From: Gammaproteobacteria bacterium
GTDB lineage: Bacteria; Pseudomonadota; Gammaproteobacteria; Chromatiales; Chromatiaceae
Reading direction: 5' to 3'
Assembly (NCBI GenBank): GCA_020445205.1
Contig: JAGRHA010000220.1
Span: 1-39,862, forward strand
Length of the DNA stretch: 39,862 nucleotides
The position numbers and the translations under genes were made by a program. Positions 1 to 8,536 of this stretch are shown here, piece by piece. Positions within the stretch are counted from its first letter, which is position 1. The number at the start of each line of letters is the position of its first letter. The notes below the pieces were generated by a model that made no database searches, was not told where the DNA came from, and saw only the letters and a list, made by a program, of their open reading frames with translations.

Positions 1-1
1 C

Positions 2-385
2 GAGCACGATGCCGTCCGCCTGCTGCAACTGGAAGCGGCACCGTCGCCCGATCTCGGTTGGGACGCGGTGGAGCCGCAGAGCGGTATGCGACTGCAGATC
101 AAGAGTCGGACCATTTTCGACGAGACCAAGGGTGGCGAGCGCATTGGCCAGCTCAAGCTCAACCAGGAATGGGACGCCGTGGTGCTGGTGCTCATGGACG
201 AGAACTACGAACCCTATGAAATCTACCAGGCACTGCGTGACGACCTTGCCGAGTTCGCCGGTCCGTCGGGCAGCAACCGCTCCAAACGCGGTGCGATGTC
301 CGTCGCACGCTTCAAGATCGTCGGTGAGCTCGTCTGGGACCGCGTCAACGGGCGCAGCGACGGGGTCTGGGACAACCAGGCCTGA
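2..385 (+). CDS. Hypothetical protein, 5' end cut by window; possible PD-(D/E)XK-like fold
   Basis: The reading frame is open from base 2, so the start lies outside the window and 127 residues are visible. The visible part has a run ending in LQIKSR shortly after a GWD, which resembles the acidic-residue then Q-x-K core of PD-(D/E)XK nuclease folds. It is followed by a hydrophobic strand (AVVLVLMDENYEPYEIY) and a basic tail (SKRGAMSVARFKIVG). I do not recognise the family with certainty, and the nuclease-fold reading is inference from a short motif. It ends 155 bases before the helicase start at 540. The internal ATG at 68 is not a credible start because the same frame is open upstream. Confidence 0.6.
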   Translation, partial: EHDAVRLLQLEAAPSPDLGWDAVEPQSGMRLQIKSRTIFDETKGGERIGQLKLNQEWDAVVLVLMDENYEPYEIYQALRDDLAEFAGPSGSNRSKRGAMSVARFKIVGELVWDRVNGRSDGVWDNQA

Positions 386-539
386 GCGGCGGTGTATGCC
401 GCCTCCGTCAGTGCGGGATCTGTGATTTCGATGACACTTCTGCATCATGCCCGTGCGAGTTCGCGGCACCCACGGCTGCGCTGTCGGAACGCCGGCCGCT
501 GGCGCGGTCGGCAGGGTGACGGGGGACGCGGCTGAGTCG

Positions 540-2444
540 ATGGAGATTGCCGACGTTCTCGGCCGCGACGGCCTGCTGGCACGCACCGTCGATGGCTTTG
601 CCTTCCGTACCCAGCAGGTGGAGATGGCCGAGGCCGTCGCCGCGGCGTTCGATCAGGGCACCAACCTGCTCGCCGAGGCTGGCACGGGTACCGGTAAGAC
701 CTACGCCTACCTCGTTCCTGCTTTGCTGTCGGGTCTCAAGACGGTGATCTCGACCGGCACGCGCAACCTGCAGGACCAGCTGTTTCAGCGTGATCTGCCG
801 CGCCTGCGCGAGGCGATGGCAAGTCCGGTGCTCATCGCCTTGCTCAAGGGGCGCGCCAACTACTTGTGTGTGCACCGTATGGAGAACGCCCTGCTCGACG
901 TTCGCGGTCACACGCCCGAGCGTCTGCGCTGGTTGCTCGCGGCGCGCGACTGGGCCGGGCAGACGCGCAGTGGCGATATCAACGAACTCGCGGACATCCC
1001 CGAGGACGCGAGTATCTGGCCGTTGCTCACCTCAACCACCGACAACTGCCTGGGCCAGGACTGCCCGGCCTGGAGCAAGTGCCATCTGGTCGAGGCCCGG
1101 CGGCGCGCGCAGGAGGCCGACGTGGTGGTCGTCAATCATCATCTGCTGTGCGCGGATTTTGCACTGCGCGGTGATGGCTTCGGTGAACTGCTGCCGAGTG
1201 CCGACGCCTATGTCATCGACGAAGCCCACCAGTTGCCCGAGGTGGCGAGCAATTTCTTCGGCACCACGGTCAGCAGCCGCCAGCTGCTCGAACTCGGGCG
1301 TGACACCCAGGTCGAGTATCTGCGCGAGGCCGGTGATGTGATCGGTTTGACGGAGCGCACGGATGCGCTCGCCAAGGCCGCACGCGATCTGCGACTGAGC
1401 TTCGGTCAGGCCCTGCGGCGCGGCGCGTGGCGTGAGGTTGAGCAGTCTGCCGGGGTGCCGGAGGCGCTTGCCGAGTGCCGCGATCGCTTGCGTGAGTTGC
1501 ATGCCGCACTGGGCGAGATCGAGGGTCGCGGCAAGGGCCTCGACGCCTGCCTGGCGCGCTGCGACGTGCTGCAACGGCAGCTCGACGCACTGGTCGAGCC
1601 ACCGTCCGAAGACGAAGACATCCGCTGGTTCGAAACGTATGCGCAGAGCGTGCGCCTGAACAGCACGCCGCTCGACATCGCCGACGTATTCCGTCAGCAC
1701 ATGCAGCGCCACCCGGCGGCGTGGGTGTTCACCTCGGCGACCCTGGCGGTCGGTGACAGCTTTACGCATTTTCAGCAGCAGCTCGGACTCGACGACGCCG
1801 AGACGCGGATCTGGGGAAGTCCGTTCGATTATCCGCAGCAGGCGCTGTGGTACGTGCCGCACGGACTGCCACAGCCCAACGATGCGGGTTATACCGATGC
1901 CGTCGTGGATCTGTGTGTACCGATCATCGAAGCGAGCCACGGCCGCGCGTTTCTGCTGTTCACCAGCCATCGCGCATTGCGACGTGCGGCCGAGCTGCTC
2001 GACGAACGTGTGACGTTCCCGTTGCTGGTGCAGGGTAGTGCACCCAAGGCGGAGCTGCTCGAACGCTTCGTCGAGCACGGCGATGCCGTGCTGCTCGGCA
2101 CGTCGAGTTTCTGGGAAGGCGTCGACGTGCGCGGCGATGCGCTGTCGCTGGTGGTCATCGACAAGCTGCCGTTCGCCTCGCCCGGCGACCCCGTGCTGCA
2201 GGCACGCCTCGACGCGATCCGCCGAAGCGGCGGAAATCCGTTCATGGCGTTCCAGGTGCCGCAGGCGGCGATCGCGCTGAAACAGGGGGCAGGGCGCCTG
2301 ATTCGCGATGTGCGCGACCGCGGCGTGCTCGTCACCTGCGACCCACGCATGTTGAAGAAGGGCTATGGCCAGGTCTTCCTCGACGCCATGCCTGCGTTCG
2401 CGCGTACGCGCGAACTCGAACGCGTGCTGGCGTTTTTCGACTAG
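540..2444 (+). CDS. yoaA: ATP-dependent DNA helicase, YoaA/DinG family (XPD-like, Fe-S)
   Basis: This is a superfamily 2 5'-3' DNA helicase of the XPD/DinG group, acting in DNA repair and damage tolerance. In 634 residues it shows Walker A GTGTGKT (about residues 48-54), four cysteines fitting a 4Fe-4S cluster (110, 170, 175, 181; the last three in a CLGQDCPAWSKC block), the DEAH box at 227-230 followed by QLPE, and the C-terminal motif VI QGAGRLIRD. Length matches E. coli YoaA (about 636) better than DinG (about 716). I chose ATG 540 over the in-frame ATG at 447 because it starts right before the conserved N-terminus and has a purine-rich GGGGGA stretch upstream. It stands alone between unrelated genes. 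The YoaA versus DinG assignment rests mostly on length. Confidence 0.95.
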   Translation: MEIADVLGRDGLLARTVDGFAFRTQQVEMAEAVAAAFDQGTNLLAEAGTGTGKTYAYLVPALLSGLKTVISTGTRNLQDQLFQRDLPRLREAMASPVLIALLKGRANYLCVHRMENALLDVRGHTPERLRWLLAARDWAGQTRSGDINELADIPEDASIWPLLTSTTDNCLGQDCPAWSKCHLVEARRRAQEADVVVVNHHLLCADFALRGDGFGELLPSADAYVIDEAHQLPEVASNFFGTTVSSRQLLELGRDTQVEYLREAGDVIGLTERTDALAKAARDLRLSFGQALRRGAWREVEQSAGVPEALAECRDRLRELHAALGEIEGRGKGLDACLARCDVLQRQLDALVEPPSEDEDIRWFETYAQSVRLNSTPLDIADVFRQHMQRHPAAWVFTSATLAVGDSFTHFQQQLGLDDAETRIWGSPFDYPQQALWYVPHGLPQPNDAGYTDAVVDLCVPIIEASHGRAFLLFTSHRALRRAAELLDERVTFPLLVQGSAPKAELLERFVEHGDAVLLGTSSFWEGVDVRGDALSLVVIDKLPFASPGDPVLQARLDAIRRSGGNPFMAFQVPQAAIALKQGAGRLIRDVRDRGVLVTCDPRMLKKGYGQVFLDAMPAFARTRELERVLAFFD

Positions 2445-2471
2445 TGGCAGACGGTATATGCTGCCTCCACT

Positions 2472-3053
2472 GTGAATACCGTATTCCGTTCGACACCTTC
2501 ATGGGCGATCGCAATCTGTGCGTCGTCGTTGGCCCTGTCCGCGTCGCCGTCGGTGGCGTCGGACGTGACCACGGCGCACGACCCGGATACCGGACTCAGG
2601 AGCTGGTCGTACAGCGACAGCGATCTCGCGATCGAACTGGTCCAGGTGCCTCCGGATTTCATCCGCGCCAGTTACGCCCGCCGCAATCTGCCCGGCAGCG
2701 TCATCGAAGCCGTCGCCACGCGCTGCGTGTTCGGCACCATCGTGCGCAATGTCGGTGCGCAGGCGTTGTCCTACCGTGTCGCCGACTGGCGCTATCGGCG
2801 TGCCGACGGCAGCGAGCATTCCATCAAGACCAAGACGGAGTGGCTGGATGAATGGCATGGCATGGGGGTACGTTTCAGCTGGTCGATCCTCGCCGACGAT
2901 GCCACCTTCGAAGTCGGTGACTGGATCCAGGGATTCACGACCATGGCGGAGCCACACGGCAGTACGCTCGCGCTCAAGATCGTTTGGTATGTCGGGGAAC
3001 AACGTCATGAACAGCTTCTTGCCGGTCTCGAATGTGCCGCAGCGCCTGAGTGA
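2472..3053 (+). CDS. Exported hypothetical protein
   Basis: The 193-residue product starts with GTG and has a likely Sec signal peptide (hydrophobic WAIAICASSLALSASPSVAS, cleavage near residue 29). The mature part is Trp/Tyr-rich and looks like a small beta protein (VADWRYRRADG, GDWIQGF, LALKIVWYVG). No family was recognised. Its 3' end overlaps the start of the TlpA-like gene by 47 bases, so the two are probably co-transcribed, and a periplasmic role next to a thioredoxin is plausible. There are two cysteines in the mature part (in TRCVFG and near the C-terminus, LECAAA), which could be a disulfide substrate of the neighbour; that is inference. Confidence 0.75.
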   Translation: MNTVFRSTPSWAIAICASSLALSASPSVASDVTTAHDPDTGLRSWSYSDSDLAIELVQVPPDFIRASYARRNLPGSVIEAVATRCVFGTIVRNVGAQALSYRVADWRYRRADGSEHSIKTKTEWLDEWHGMGVRFSWSILADDATFEVGDWIQGFTTMAEPHGSTLALKIVWYVGEQRHEQLLAGLECAAAPE

Positions 3054-3564
3054 GGTCATCGCAGCACTGCTGCTGGTGCTGCTGTCGGCGGCTGTCGTCG
3101 CCGCGCCGCCACCGCTGGGGCATGCGCTGACCGAGGTCGCACCACCGCTTGCGGCCGCGGACTTCGCCTTGCCGGACATCGATGGCGAAAACCACGCGCT
3201 CAGCGATTACCGTGGCCGCGTCGTGATGCTGAACTTCTGGGCGACCTGGTGTCCGCCGTGTCGACGCGAGATGCCGTCGATGCAGCGCTTGTATGACAAA
3301 TACCGCGAGCGGGGTCTCGTGGTCGTGGCTGTCAACCAGTGGGAGGATCCGGACCTGGTGTTCGAGTTCACGGGCCGACTCAGTGTCGACCCGACCTTCC
3401 CGATCCTGTTCGACCGCGAGAGCCGGGTTGCCGAGGATTACGGCGTCAAGGGCCTGCCGACGACCTTCCTCATCGACAAGGATGGGCAGATCCGCTTCCG
3501 CGCGATCGGTGGTCGTGAGTTCGACCATCCCGATGTCGAGGCGATCATCGAGGCACTGCTCTAG
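3007..3564 (+). CDS. TlpA/ResA-like exported thioredoxin-fold protein
   Basis: A thiol-disulfide oxidoreductase, 185 residues. It has an N-terminal membrane segment or signal (residues about 18-33, IAALLLVLLSAAVVAA), the TlpA-type entry DFALPDIDG, the active site WCPPC at 81-85, and the cis-Pro loop GLPTTFLIDKDGQI. The domain is of the AhpC/TSA-Redoxin (TlpA-like) type and would act on the periplasmic side, typically reducing disulfides or assisting cytochrome c maturation. Start ATG 3007 is preferred because GGGGAAC lies just upstream; longer in-frame starts overlap the preceding gene almost entirely. The substrate cannot be told; the overlapping exported protein is a candidate partner. Confidence 0.9.
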   Translation: MNSFLPVSNVPQRLSEVIAALLLVLLSAAVVAAPPPLGHALTEVAPPLAAADFALPDIDGENHALSDYRGRVVMLNFWATWCPPCRREMPSMQRLYDKYRERGLVVVAVNQWEDPDLVFEFTGRLSVDPTFPILFDRESRVAEDYGVKGLPTTFLIDKDGQIRFRAIGGREFDHPDVEAIIEALL

Positions 3565-3653
3565 CGGCCGCGCGCGGCCGTCGCGAAAGATTTGACGGAA
3601 TCGCGCCGTGGTACTGGCGCGACAGCGGGTGATTCTGCTATAGACAGATCACT

Positions 3654-5330
3654 ATGGAAATCCGCTCAATCATCAACGGTTTCGATCCAAAACACCTGCG
3701 TGGCGACCTCTTTGGTGGTCTCACGGCGGCCGTCGTGGCGTTGCCTCTGGCGCTGGCCTTCGGCGTCTCCTCGGGCGCCGGCCCGATCGCCGGCCTCTAC
3801 GGCGCGGTCTGCGTCGGCTTCTTCGCCGCGCTGTTCGGCGGTACGCCGTCGCAGGTATCCGGCCCGACGGGTCCGATGACGGTCGTGATGGCGGCGATAC
3901 TCGCCGACTACACGGCGATGTTTCCCGACGATCCTGCACACGGCGCCGCGCTCGCGTTCACGGTGGTGATGGCCGGTGGCGCGTTGCAGATCCTGTTCGG
4001 CGCCTTGCGCTTCGGCAAGTTCATCGAACTCGTGCCGCTGCCGGTGATCTCCGGATTCATGAGCGGCATCGGCGTGATCATCATTCTCCTGCAGTTGCCA
4101 CCGCTGCTCGGCTTTGCGTCGCAACCGGGGCCCGCGGCATCCGCGCTCGCAGTGCCCGCGGCCTGGGAGTCGCGCAACCTCGCGGCGCTGGCGCTTGGCG
4201 CGTTGACGCTGGTGATCGTCTACCTGATGCCGCGATCGTGGGGGCGCTGGTTGCCATCGCCGCTCGTCGCGCTGCTGGTTGGCACGCTGGCCGCCATGTG
4301 GCTGCTGCCAGCGGACAGCGTGCCGGTGTTGGGCGACATCCCGAGCGGTCTGCCGGCGCTACACCTGCCGGCCATCGAACCCGCGCTGCTGTCGAAGATG
4401 TTCGTCTCCGCTCTGACGCTCGCGGCGCTCGGCTCGATCGATTCCCTGCTGACGTCGTTGGTCGCCGACAACGTGACCCGTACCTACCACAAATCCGACC
4501 GTGAACTCGTCGGCCAGGGCATCGGCAACGTGGTCGCCGGAATGTTCGGTGGCCTGCCGGGTGCGGGTGCGACGATGCGTACCGTGGTCAACGTCAAGGC
4601 CGGTGGTCGCACGCCGCTGTCGGGGGCACTGCATTCGCTGGTGCTGCTCGCTGTGGTGCTTGGCGCGGGTGGCCTGGCCAGCGCGATTCCGCATGCCGTG
4701 CTCGCGGGCATCCTGATCAAGGTCGGCACCGACATCATCGACTGGGACTTCCTGCGCCGTGTGCGCCGCACCCCTGGTACGGGTGTGTTCGTGATGCTCG
4801 TGGTGCTGTTGATGACCGTGTTCGTCGACCTGATCAAGGCCGTGGCCGTGGGCATGGCCATTGCGGGTCTGATCTTCATGAAACGCATGTCCGACCTGCA
4901 GCTGCAGAGCATCAACGTCTATCGGGATGCCGACGAGGGTACGCCGCTGCAGGGCCAGGAGAGGCGCATCCTGCGTGATTCGGCGGGCCAGATCCTGCTG
5001 ATTCATTTCGGCAGTCCGATGAGTTTCGGTGCCGCCAAGGGCATGGCCAGGCAGTTGTCACTTCTCGGTGACTACCGGGTGCTGGTACTCGACCTTTCGG
5101 ATATGCCGGAGATCGATTTCACGGCGGCACGTTCGCTGCTCGACGTGGTGCGCGCCGCAGTCGACGCCGGACGCAGCGTCGTACTGTGCGGTGGCCGGCC
5201 CGCGGTGATGAACATGATTGAACGGCAAGGGATCTGCGCGGAAGTCGAACGCAGCCCGGGCGGACGCATCGAAAAGAACCGCGTGCTGGCGCTCGAGCAT
5301 GCGGCGAGTCTGCTGGAATCCACGTCATAA
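3654..5330 (+). CDS. SulP family anion transporter with STAS domain
   Basis: A 558-residue inner-membrane transporter. The SulP core (about residues 1-415) opens with the signature region LFGGLTAAVVALPLALAFGV and has the usual many hydrophobic helices. A cytoplasmic STAS domain occupies about residues 440-555 (LLIHFGSPMSFGAAKG, then VLVLDLSDMPEIDFTAA, then VVLCGG). The family carries sulfate, bicarbonate or related anions, usually coupled to sodium or protons. In a sulfur oxidiser either sulfate efflux/uptake or bicarbonate supply for carbon fixation would fit, and the sequence does not decide. It is followed by a diguanylate cyclase 82 bases on, in the same direction. Confidence 0.95.
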   Translation: MEIRSIINGFDPKHLRGDLFGGLTAAVVALPLALAFGVSSGAGPIAGLYGAVCVGFFAALFGGTPSQVSGPTGPMTVVMAAILADYTAMFPDDPAHGAALAFTVVMAGGALQILFGALRFGKFIELVPLPVISGFMSGIGVIIILLQLPPLLGFASQPGPAASALAVPAAWESRNLAALALGALTLVIVYLMPRSWGRWLPSPLVALLVGTLAAMWLLPADSVPVLGDIPSGLPALHLPAIEPALLSKMFVSALTLAALGSIDSLLTSLVADNVTRTYHKSDRELVGQGIGNVVAGMFGGLPGAGATMRTVVNVKAGGRTPLSGALHSLVLLAVVLGAGGLASAIPHAVLAGILIKVGTDIIDWDFLRRVRRTPGTGVFVMLVVLLMTVFVDLIKAVAVGMAIAGLIFMKRMSDLQLQSINVYRDADEGTPLQGQERRILRDSAGQILLIHFGSPMSFGAAKGMARQLSLLGDYRVLVLDLSDMPEIDFTAARSLLDVVRAAVDAGRSVVLCGGRPAVMNMIERQGICAEVERSPGGRIEKNRVLALEHAASLLESTS

Positions 5331-5412
5331 CGTCTGACACAGCGCAAGGCAACTTAACAGAGTCCGCTTTAACTTATTGAAAGTGTTGCCGTTAGCCAGT
5401 CGAGGACAGCTG

Positions 5413-6399
5413 ATGAGCAATGACGGATTCGAGCAACTGAGTGCAATCGCGGGTCTCACCCGCGAGCAAGATGGCATTTCACTGACGCGGGCGTTGATCC
5501 GCAGTCTGCGTCAGCTCTCGCCCGACATGCACATCGTGATCATGGAGGTGCACGGCAATCGCCGTATGACGCTCAAGGGCGGCACGTTCGCTGCCCACAA
5601 CATCAGCATGCGCCGCTTCGACGAGTCGGGGCAGCGTGTCGCCAAGCATAATTGCGTCGATGACCTCGCTGCGGTCATCGCCGATCCGCGACCGGTGGCA
5701 TACGATTCCGAAGCCGACGGCAGAGGGCGCCTGGTGATCCCTTTGACCGCTGACATAGGGCCTTTGCGCCTCGTCGTCATCGATCACATCGCCACCGATC
5801 CGTGGCTGCGCGCCAAGGTCATGCAGGTCGTCGAGGTCTACGGCAACCTGATTCGCCTCATGGACAGTCGCGAACGTGATGCACTGACCGGGCTGCTGAA
5901 CCGGCAGACGTTTACCACCTTGTTCGAACTCGCGCATGAGCGCGCAATCCGTGAACGGCAGCCCGAGCTGACGGTAGCCGTGCTCGATATCGATCACTTC
6001 AAACGCGTCAACGACACCTTCGGCCATCTGTTCGGCGACGAGGTGTTGATTCACTTCGCGCGCCTCATGGAGCGCTCGTTCCGCTATACCGACGACCTTT
6101 TCCGCTTTGGTGGCGAAGAGTTCGTCGTACTGTTGTCGACGCCGTCGCCACGTACGACGCGCGAAGTGTTGGAACGTTTCCGGCGCCAGGTCGCGGGCTA
6201 CGAGTTTCCGGGTGTCGGCCACATCAGCGTGAGTATCGGCTACGTGAGCGGCAGCCGTGGGGTGTTGCCGACGACGCTCATCGACCGCGCGGACCAAGCG
6301 CTCTACCACGCCAAGGAAAACGGCCGTAACCGCGTGGTCGCTTTCTCCGAACTCGGCAGCCAGCCGGTCGACGACGCAGGCGTCGTCGACCTTTTCTGA
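5413..6399 (+). CDS. Diguanylate cyclase (GGDEF) with intact I-site
   Basis: Makes cyclic di-GMP from two GTP. The 328-residue protein has an N-terminal sensory region of about 150 residues that may be GAF-like but is not clearly assignable, then the typical linker DALTGLLNR (about 157-165). The active loop is GGEEF (233-237) and a product-inhibition I-site RYTD (224-227) sits exactly five residues ahead of it. No membrane segment is seen, so it is probably cytosolic. Start ATG 5413 has GAGGAC 6 bases upstream; the TTG at 5377 is less likely. A PilZ-domain gene lies at 25870-26184, so c-di-GMP is both made and read in this neighbourhood, though no direct link is shown. Confidence 0.93.
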   Translation: MSNDGFEQLSAIAGLTREQDGISLTRALIRSLRQLSPDMHIVIMEVHGNRRMTLKGGTFAAHNISMRRFDESGQRVAKHNCVDDLAAVIADPRPVAYDSEADGRGRLVIPLTADIGPLRLVVIDHIATDPWLRAKVMQVVEVYGNLIRLMDSRERDALTGLLNRQTFTTLFELAHERAIRERQPELTVAVLDIDHFKRVNDTFGHLFGDEVLIHFARLMERSFRYTDDLFRFGGEEFVVLLSTPSPRTTREVLERFRRQVAGYEFPGVGHISVSIGYVSGSRGVLPTTLIDRADQALYHAKENGRNRVVAFSELGSQPVDDAGVVDLF

Positions 6400-6403
6400 A
6401 ACC

Positions 6404-6426
6404 GCGCCCGCGGTCGGTGCGGGCGC
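6404..6426. terminator. GC hairpin between convergent genes
   Basis: A perfect 8-bp inverted repeat GCGCCCGC / GCGGGCGC with a 7-base loop lies between the stop codons of the diguanylate cyclase and the SOR gene. There is no clear T-run on either side, so it is a candidate transcription stop or mRNA-end stabiliser rather than a textbook intrinsic terminator. Confidence 0.45.
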
Positions 6427-6438
6427 TGCATCGGATCG

Positions 6439-7380
6439 CTAGCGCAGCCCCTGCAACACCTCGCGGTAGGTGTGTTCGCTGAACATGCTGTCGGCAATGC
6501 GCACGGTGGGTATGGTCAGGCAGTTGTTCAACACCTTGCTGCCGTGCACGAACAGGATCTCGGGTTTGACATTGACATGCGGCATGCCGCCCTGGGCCGA
6601 GCGCAGGTCCTCGAACTCGACCATGGTCAGGTATTCTGCCGGCAGGGTGTAACCCTCCCATACTTCGGCAGCGCGCTTGAGCCGCGTGCCGGAGCTGTCT
6701 TTCATGTCTTCCATGAGTGACTCGACGGTCGAATGGCCGCTGCCGAGCGTCGACAGGCCGATGCGCTTGAGAATCTGATACCCGATCACGCCCGCCGTCT
6801 GCTTGAGCATCTCCATGGTCTGGATCTCGCCATCTTCGAATTCAGCCTCCTTGCCGGGACGGACGTGGTGCGTGGCCATGACCATCACCGTCTCACCGGA
6901 ATCCATGGCGTAACCCCGTGTGTCACCGTTGTTCTCGAAGCCGAGCTTCATCATCTGATTCTTCGAGATCAGCTTGGGCAGTTCGCTCTTGACGATGCGG
7001 TAGACGGGTTCTTCGGGACCGTCGAGCAGCATGCCGCCACACTTGGCGCAGGCATCGACGACCACGTCTTCGAACGTCTCGTGAAAACTCTCGTGCGCCT
7101 GCCAGGAATCCCAGTAGGTGAACTGGTCGATCCAGATGTGCGAGAGCTCCGCCGACATGTCGGAACTCGCCGCCCAGCGCATGCCCATGGGGCAGGTGCC
7201 ACGTTGACGCATCAGGTCGAAGCCACGGAATCCGGGTGTCAGTGCCGTGGCGAGGCACATCTTGCTGCTGGCTTCCTTCATCATGCGCAGCAGGTTGGGA
7301 TCGTTGCGCACCAGTACGCGGTTGATCGCCACGTACAGCGGCGAGGCGGGTTCGGCATCGAACAGTGTCTTCGTATCCAT
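6439..7380 (-). CDS. sor: Sulfur oxygenase reductase (SOR)
   Basis: Oxygen-dependent disproportionation of elemental sulfur to sulfite, thiosulfate and sulfide in the cytoplasm, by a mononuclear non-haem iron enzyme that in studied members is a hollow 24-mer. The 313-residue length matches the family (about 308-317). Key residues line up with the Acidianus enzyme at a nearly constant offset of ten: C42 (persulfide Cys31), iron ligands H96, H100 and E124 (His86, His90, Glu114), and C111-x-x-C114 (Cys101/Cys104). Other shared blocks are YVAIN near the N-terminus, PGKEAEFED and TLEMLK-like QTMEMLK. Start ATG 7380 has AAGGAG about 10 bases upstream; the longer in-frame start at 7479 has no support. 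The gene stands alone, convergent with the diguanylate cyclase and divergent from the quinone oxidoreductase. Bacterial SORs are known but rare. Confidence 0.93.
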   Translation of the reverse strand: MDTKTLFDAEPASPLYVAINRVLVRNDPNLLRMMKEASSKMCLATALTPGFRGFDLMRQRGTCPMGMRWAASSDMSAELSHIWIDQFTYWDSWQAHESFHETFEDVVVDACAKCGGMLLDGPEEPVYRIVKSELPKLISKNQMMKLGFENNGDTRGYAMDSGETVMVMATHHVRPGKEAEFEDGEIQTMEMLKQTAGVIGYQILKRIGLSTLGSGHSTVESLMEDMKDSSGTRLKRAAEVWEGYTLPAEYLTMVEFEDLRSAQGGMPHVNVKPEILFVHGSKVLNNCLTIPTVRIADSMFSEHTYREVLQGLR

Positions 7381-7558
7381 CGGCGAACGGCTCCTTGATG
7401 CGGCAGTCGTTGAGTGTCGCGCGGTATGCGCGGGTCCGGGGAAAGAGTGCCGCAATCCGCGGCGGAATGCCCGTGACATTTCTGTGGACGCTCGGCATGT
7501 GCCTTGTGTCAGGGGCCGATGACGTTGAGAATCGCCGCATTCCCCGGGGAGACTTGAG

Positions 7559-8536
7559 ATGACGCATGCAATCCGTATCCATCAGGTTGGCGGGCCAGAA
7601 CAGCTGCGCTGGGAGGCCGTCGACGTCGGTACACCGGGAGCTGGACAGGTGCGTGTCCGTCATACCGTGTGCGGGCTCAATTACATCGACGTGTACCAGC
7701 GTGATGGTCTTTATCCCGCTGGCGAGCTGCCGGCAGTGCTCGGCATGGAGGCCGCGGGTGTGGTCGAAGCTTTGGGTGAGGATGTCGACGGTCTCGCCGT
7801 CGGTGATCGCGTCGCCTATCCCATGTGCCAGGGCGCCTACGCAGAGGCGCGTCTCATCGCCGCCGACAAGCTCGTGCGACTGCCGCAGACGATCAGCGAT
7901 CGCCAGGCCGCGGCCATCATGCTCAAGGGGCTCACTGCGCACTACCTGTTGTTCCGTACCTATGCTGTGCAACCCGGAGACGCGATCCTCGTCTACGCGG
8001 CAGCGGGCGGCGTAGGCTCATTGCTGTGCCAGTGGGCCAAGCACCTGGGTGCGCGCGTGATCGGCTGTGTCGGTTCCGAGGCCAAGGCGGACATCGCGCG
8101 CGACAACGGCTGCGACCACACTATCTTGTACCGCAACGAAGACATTCCCTCGCGCGTGCGCGAGCTGACCGATGGCGAGGGTGTCGCCGTGGCCTACGAC
8201 TCGGTGGGCAAAGATACTTTCATGGCCTCGCTCGACGCGTTGCGGCCGTTCGGTGTGTTGGCGAGCTACGGCAATGCGTCGGGCAAGGTCGAACCGTTCA
8301 GTCCCGCGATACTCGCGCCCAAGGGTTCGCTGTACGTCACACGGCCGACGTTGGCGACGCATATCGCGACGCGCGCGCTGCTCGAAGAAGGGGTGACGCG
8401 CCTGTTCGGCGCGATAAGTGACGGCAAACTGCATATTCAGATCAACCAGAGCTACGCGCTCGCGGACACGGCGATGGCGCATCGCGACCTCGAAGCGCGC
8501 AAGACCACCGGCTCGACGGTTCTGCTGGCGGAATGA
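7559..8536 (+). CDS. NAD(P)H:quinone oxidoreductase, zinc-free MDR family
   Basis: A 325-residue member of the medium-chain dehydrogenase/reductase superfamily, quinone oxidoreductase (QOR/zeta-crystallin) type. It has the N-terminal GroES-like domain (CGLNYIDVYQRDG, GMEAAGVVEALG), a Rossmann fold with the QOR form of the nucleotide-binding turn (VYAAAGGVGSLLCQWAK), and no structural or catalytic zinc ligand set. It probably reduces quinones or enones with NADPH in the cytosol. GGGGAGA sits upstream of ATG 7559. Its last four bases overlap the tsaB start (ATGA), so translation of the two is coupled. It begins 178 bases from the divergent SOR gene and may share its regulatory region. Confidence 0.93.
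   Translation: MTHAIRIHQVGGPEQLRWEAVDVGTPGAGQVRVRHTVCGLNYIDVYQRDGLYPAGELPAVLGMEAAGVVEALGEDVDGLAVGDRVAYPMCQGAYAEARLIAADKLVRLPQTISDRQAAAIMLKGLTAHYLLFRTYAVQPGDAILVYAAAGGVGSLLCQWAKHLGARVIGCVGSEAKADIARDNGCDHTILYRNEDIPSRVRELTDGEGVAVAYDSVGKDTFMASLDALRPFGVLASYGNASGKVEPFSPAILAPKGSLYVTRPTLATHIATRALLEEGVTRLFGAISDGKLHIQINQSYALADTAMAHRDLEARKTTGSTVLLAE

Noticed and set aside
1032..2078. Leftward 348-codon frame opposite the YoaA-type helicase
   Set aside because: Antisense shadow of conserved helicase motifs.
3565..3582. GC palindrome (CGGCCGCGCGCGGCCG) after the TlpA-like gene as a terminator
   Set aside because: Self-complementary but with hardly any loop and no T-run after it, so it is not convincing as a terminator.
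6439..7479. Longer SOR start at 7479
   Set aside because: The extra 33 residues are Arg/Ser/His-rich and unlike the family, and ATG 7380 has a good AAGGAG site.
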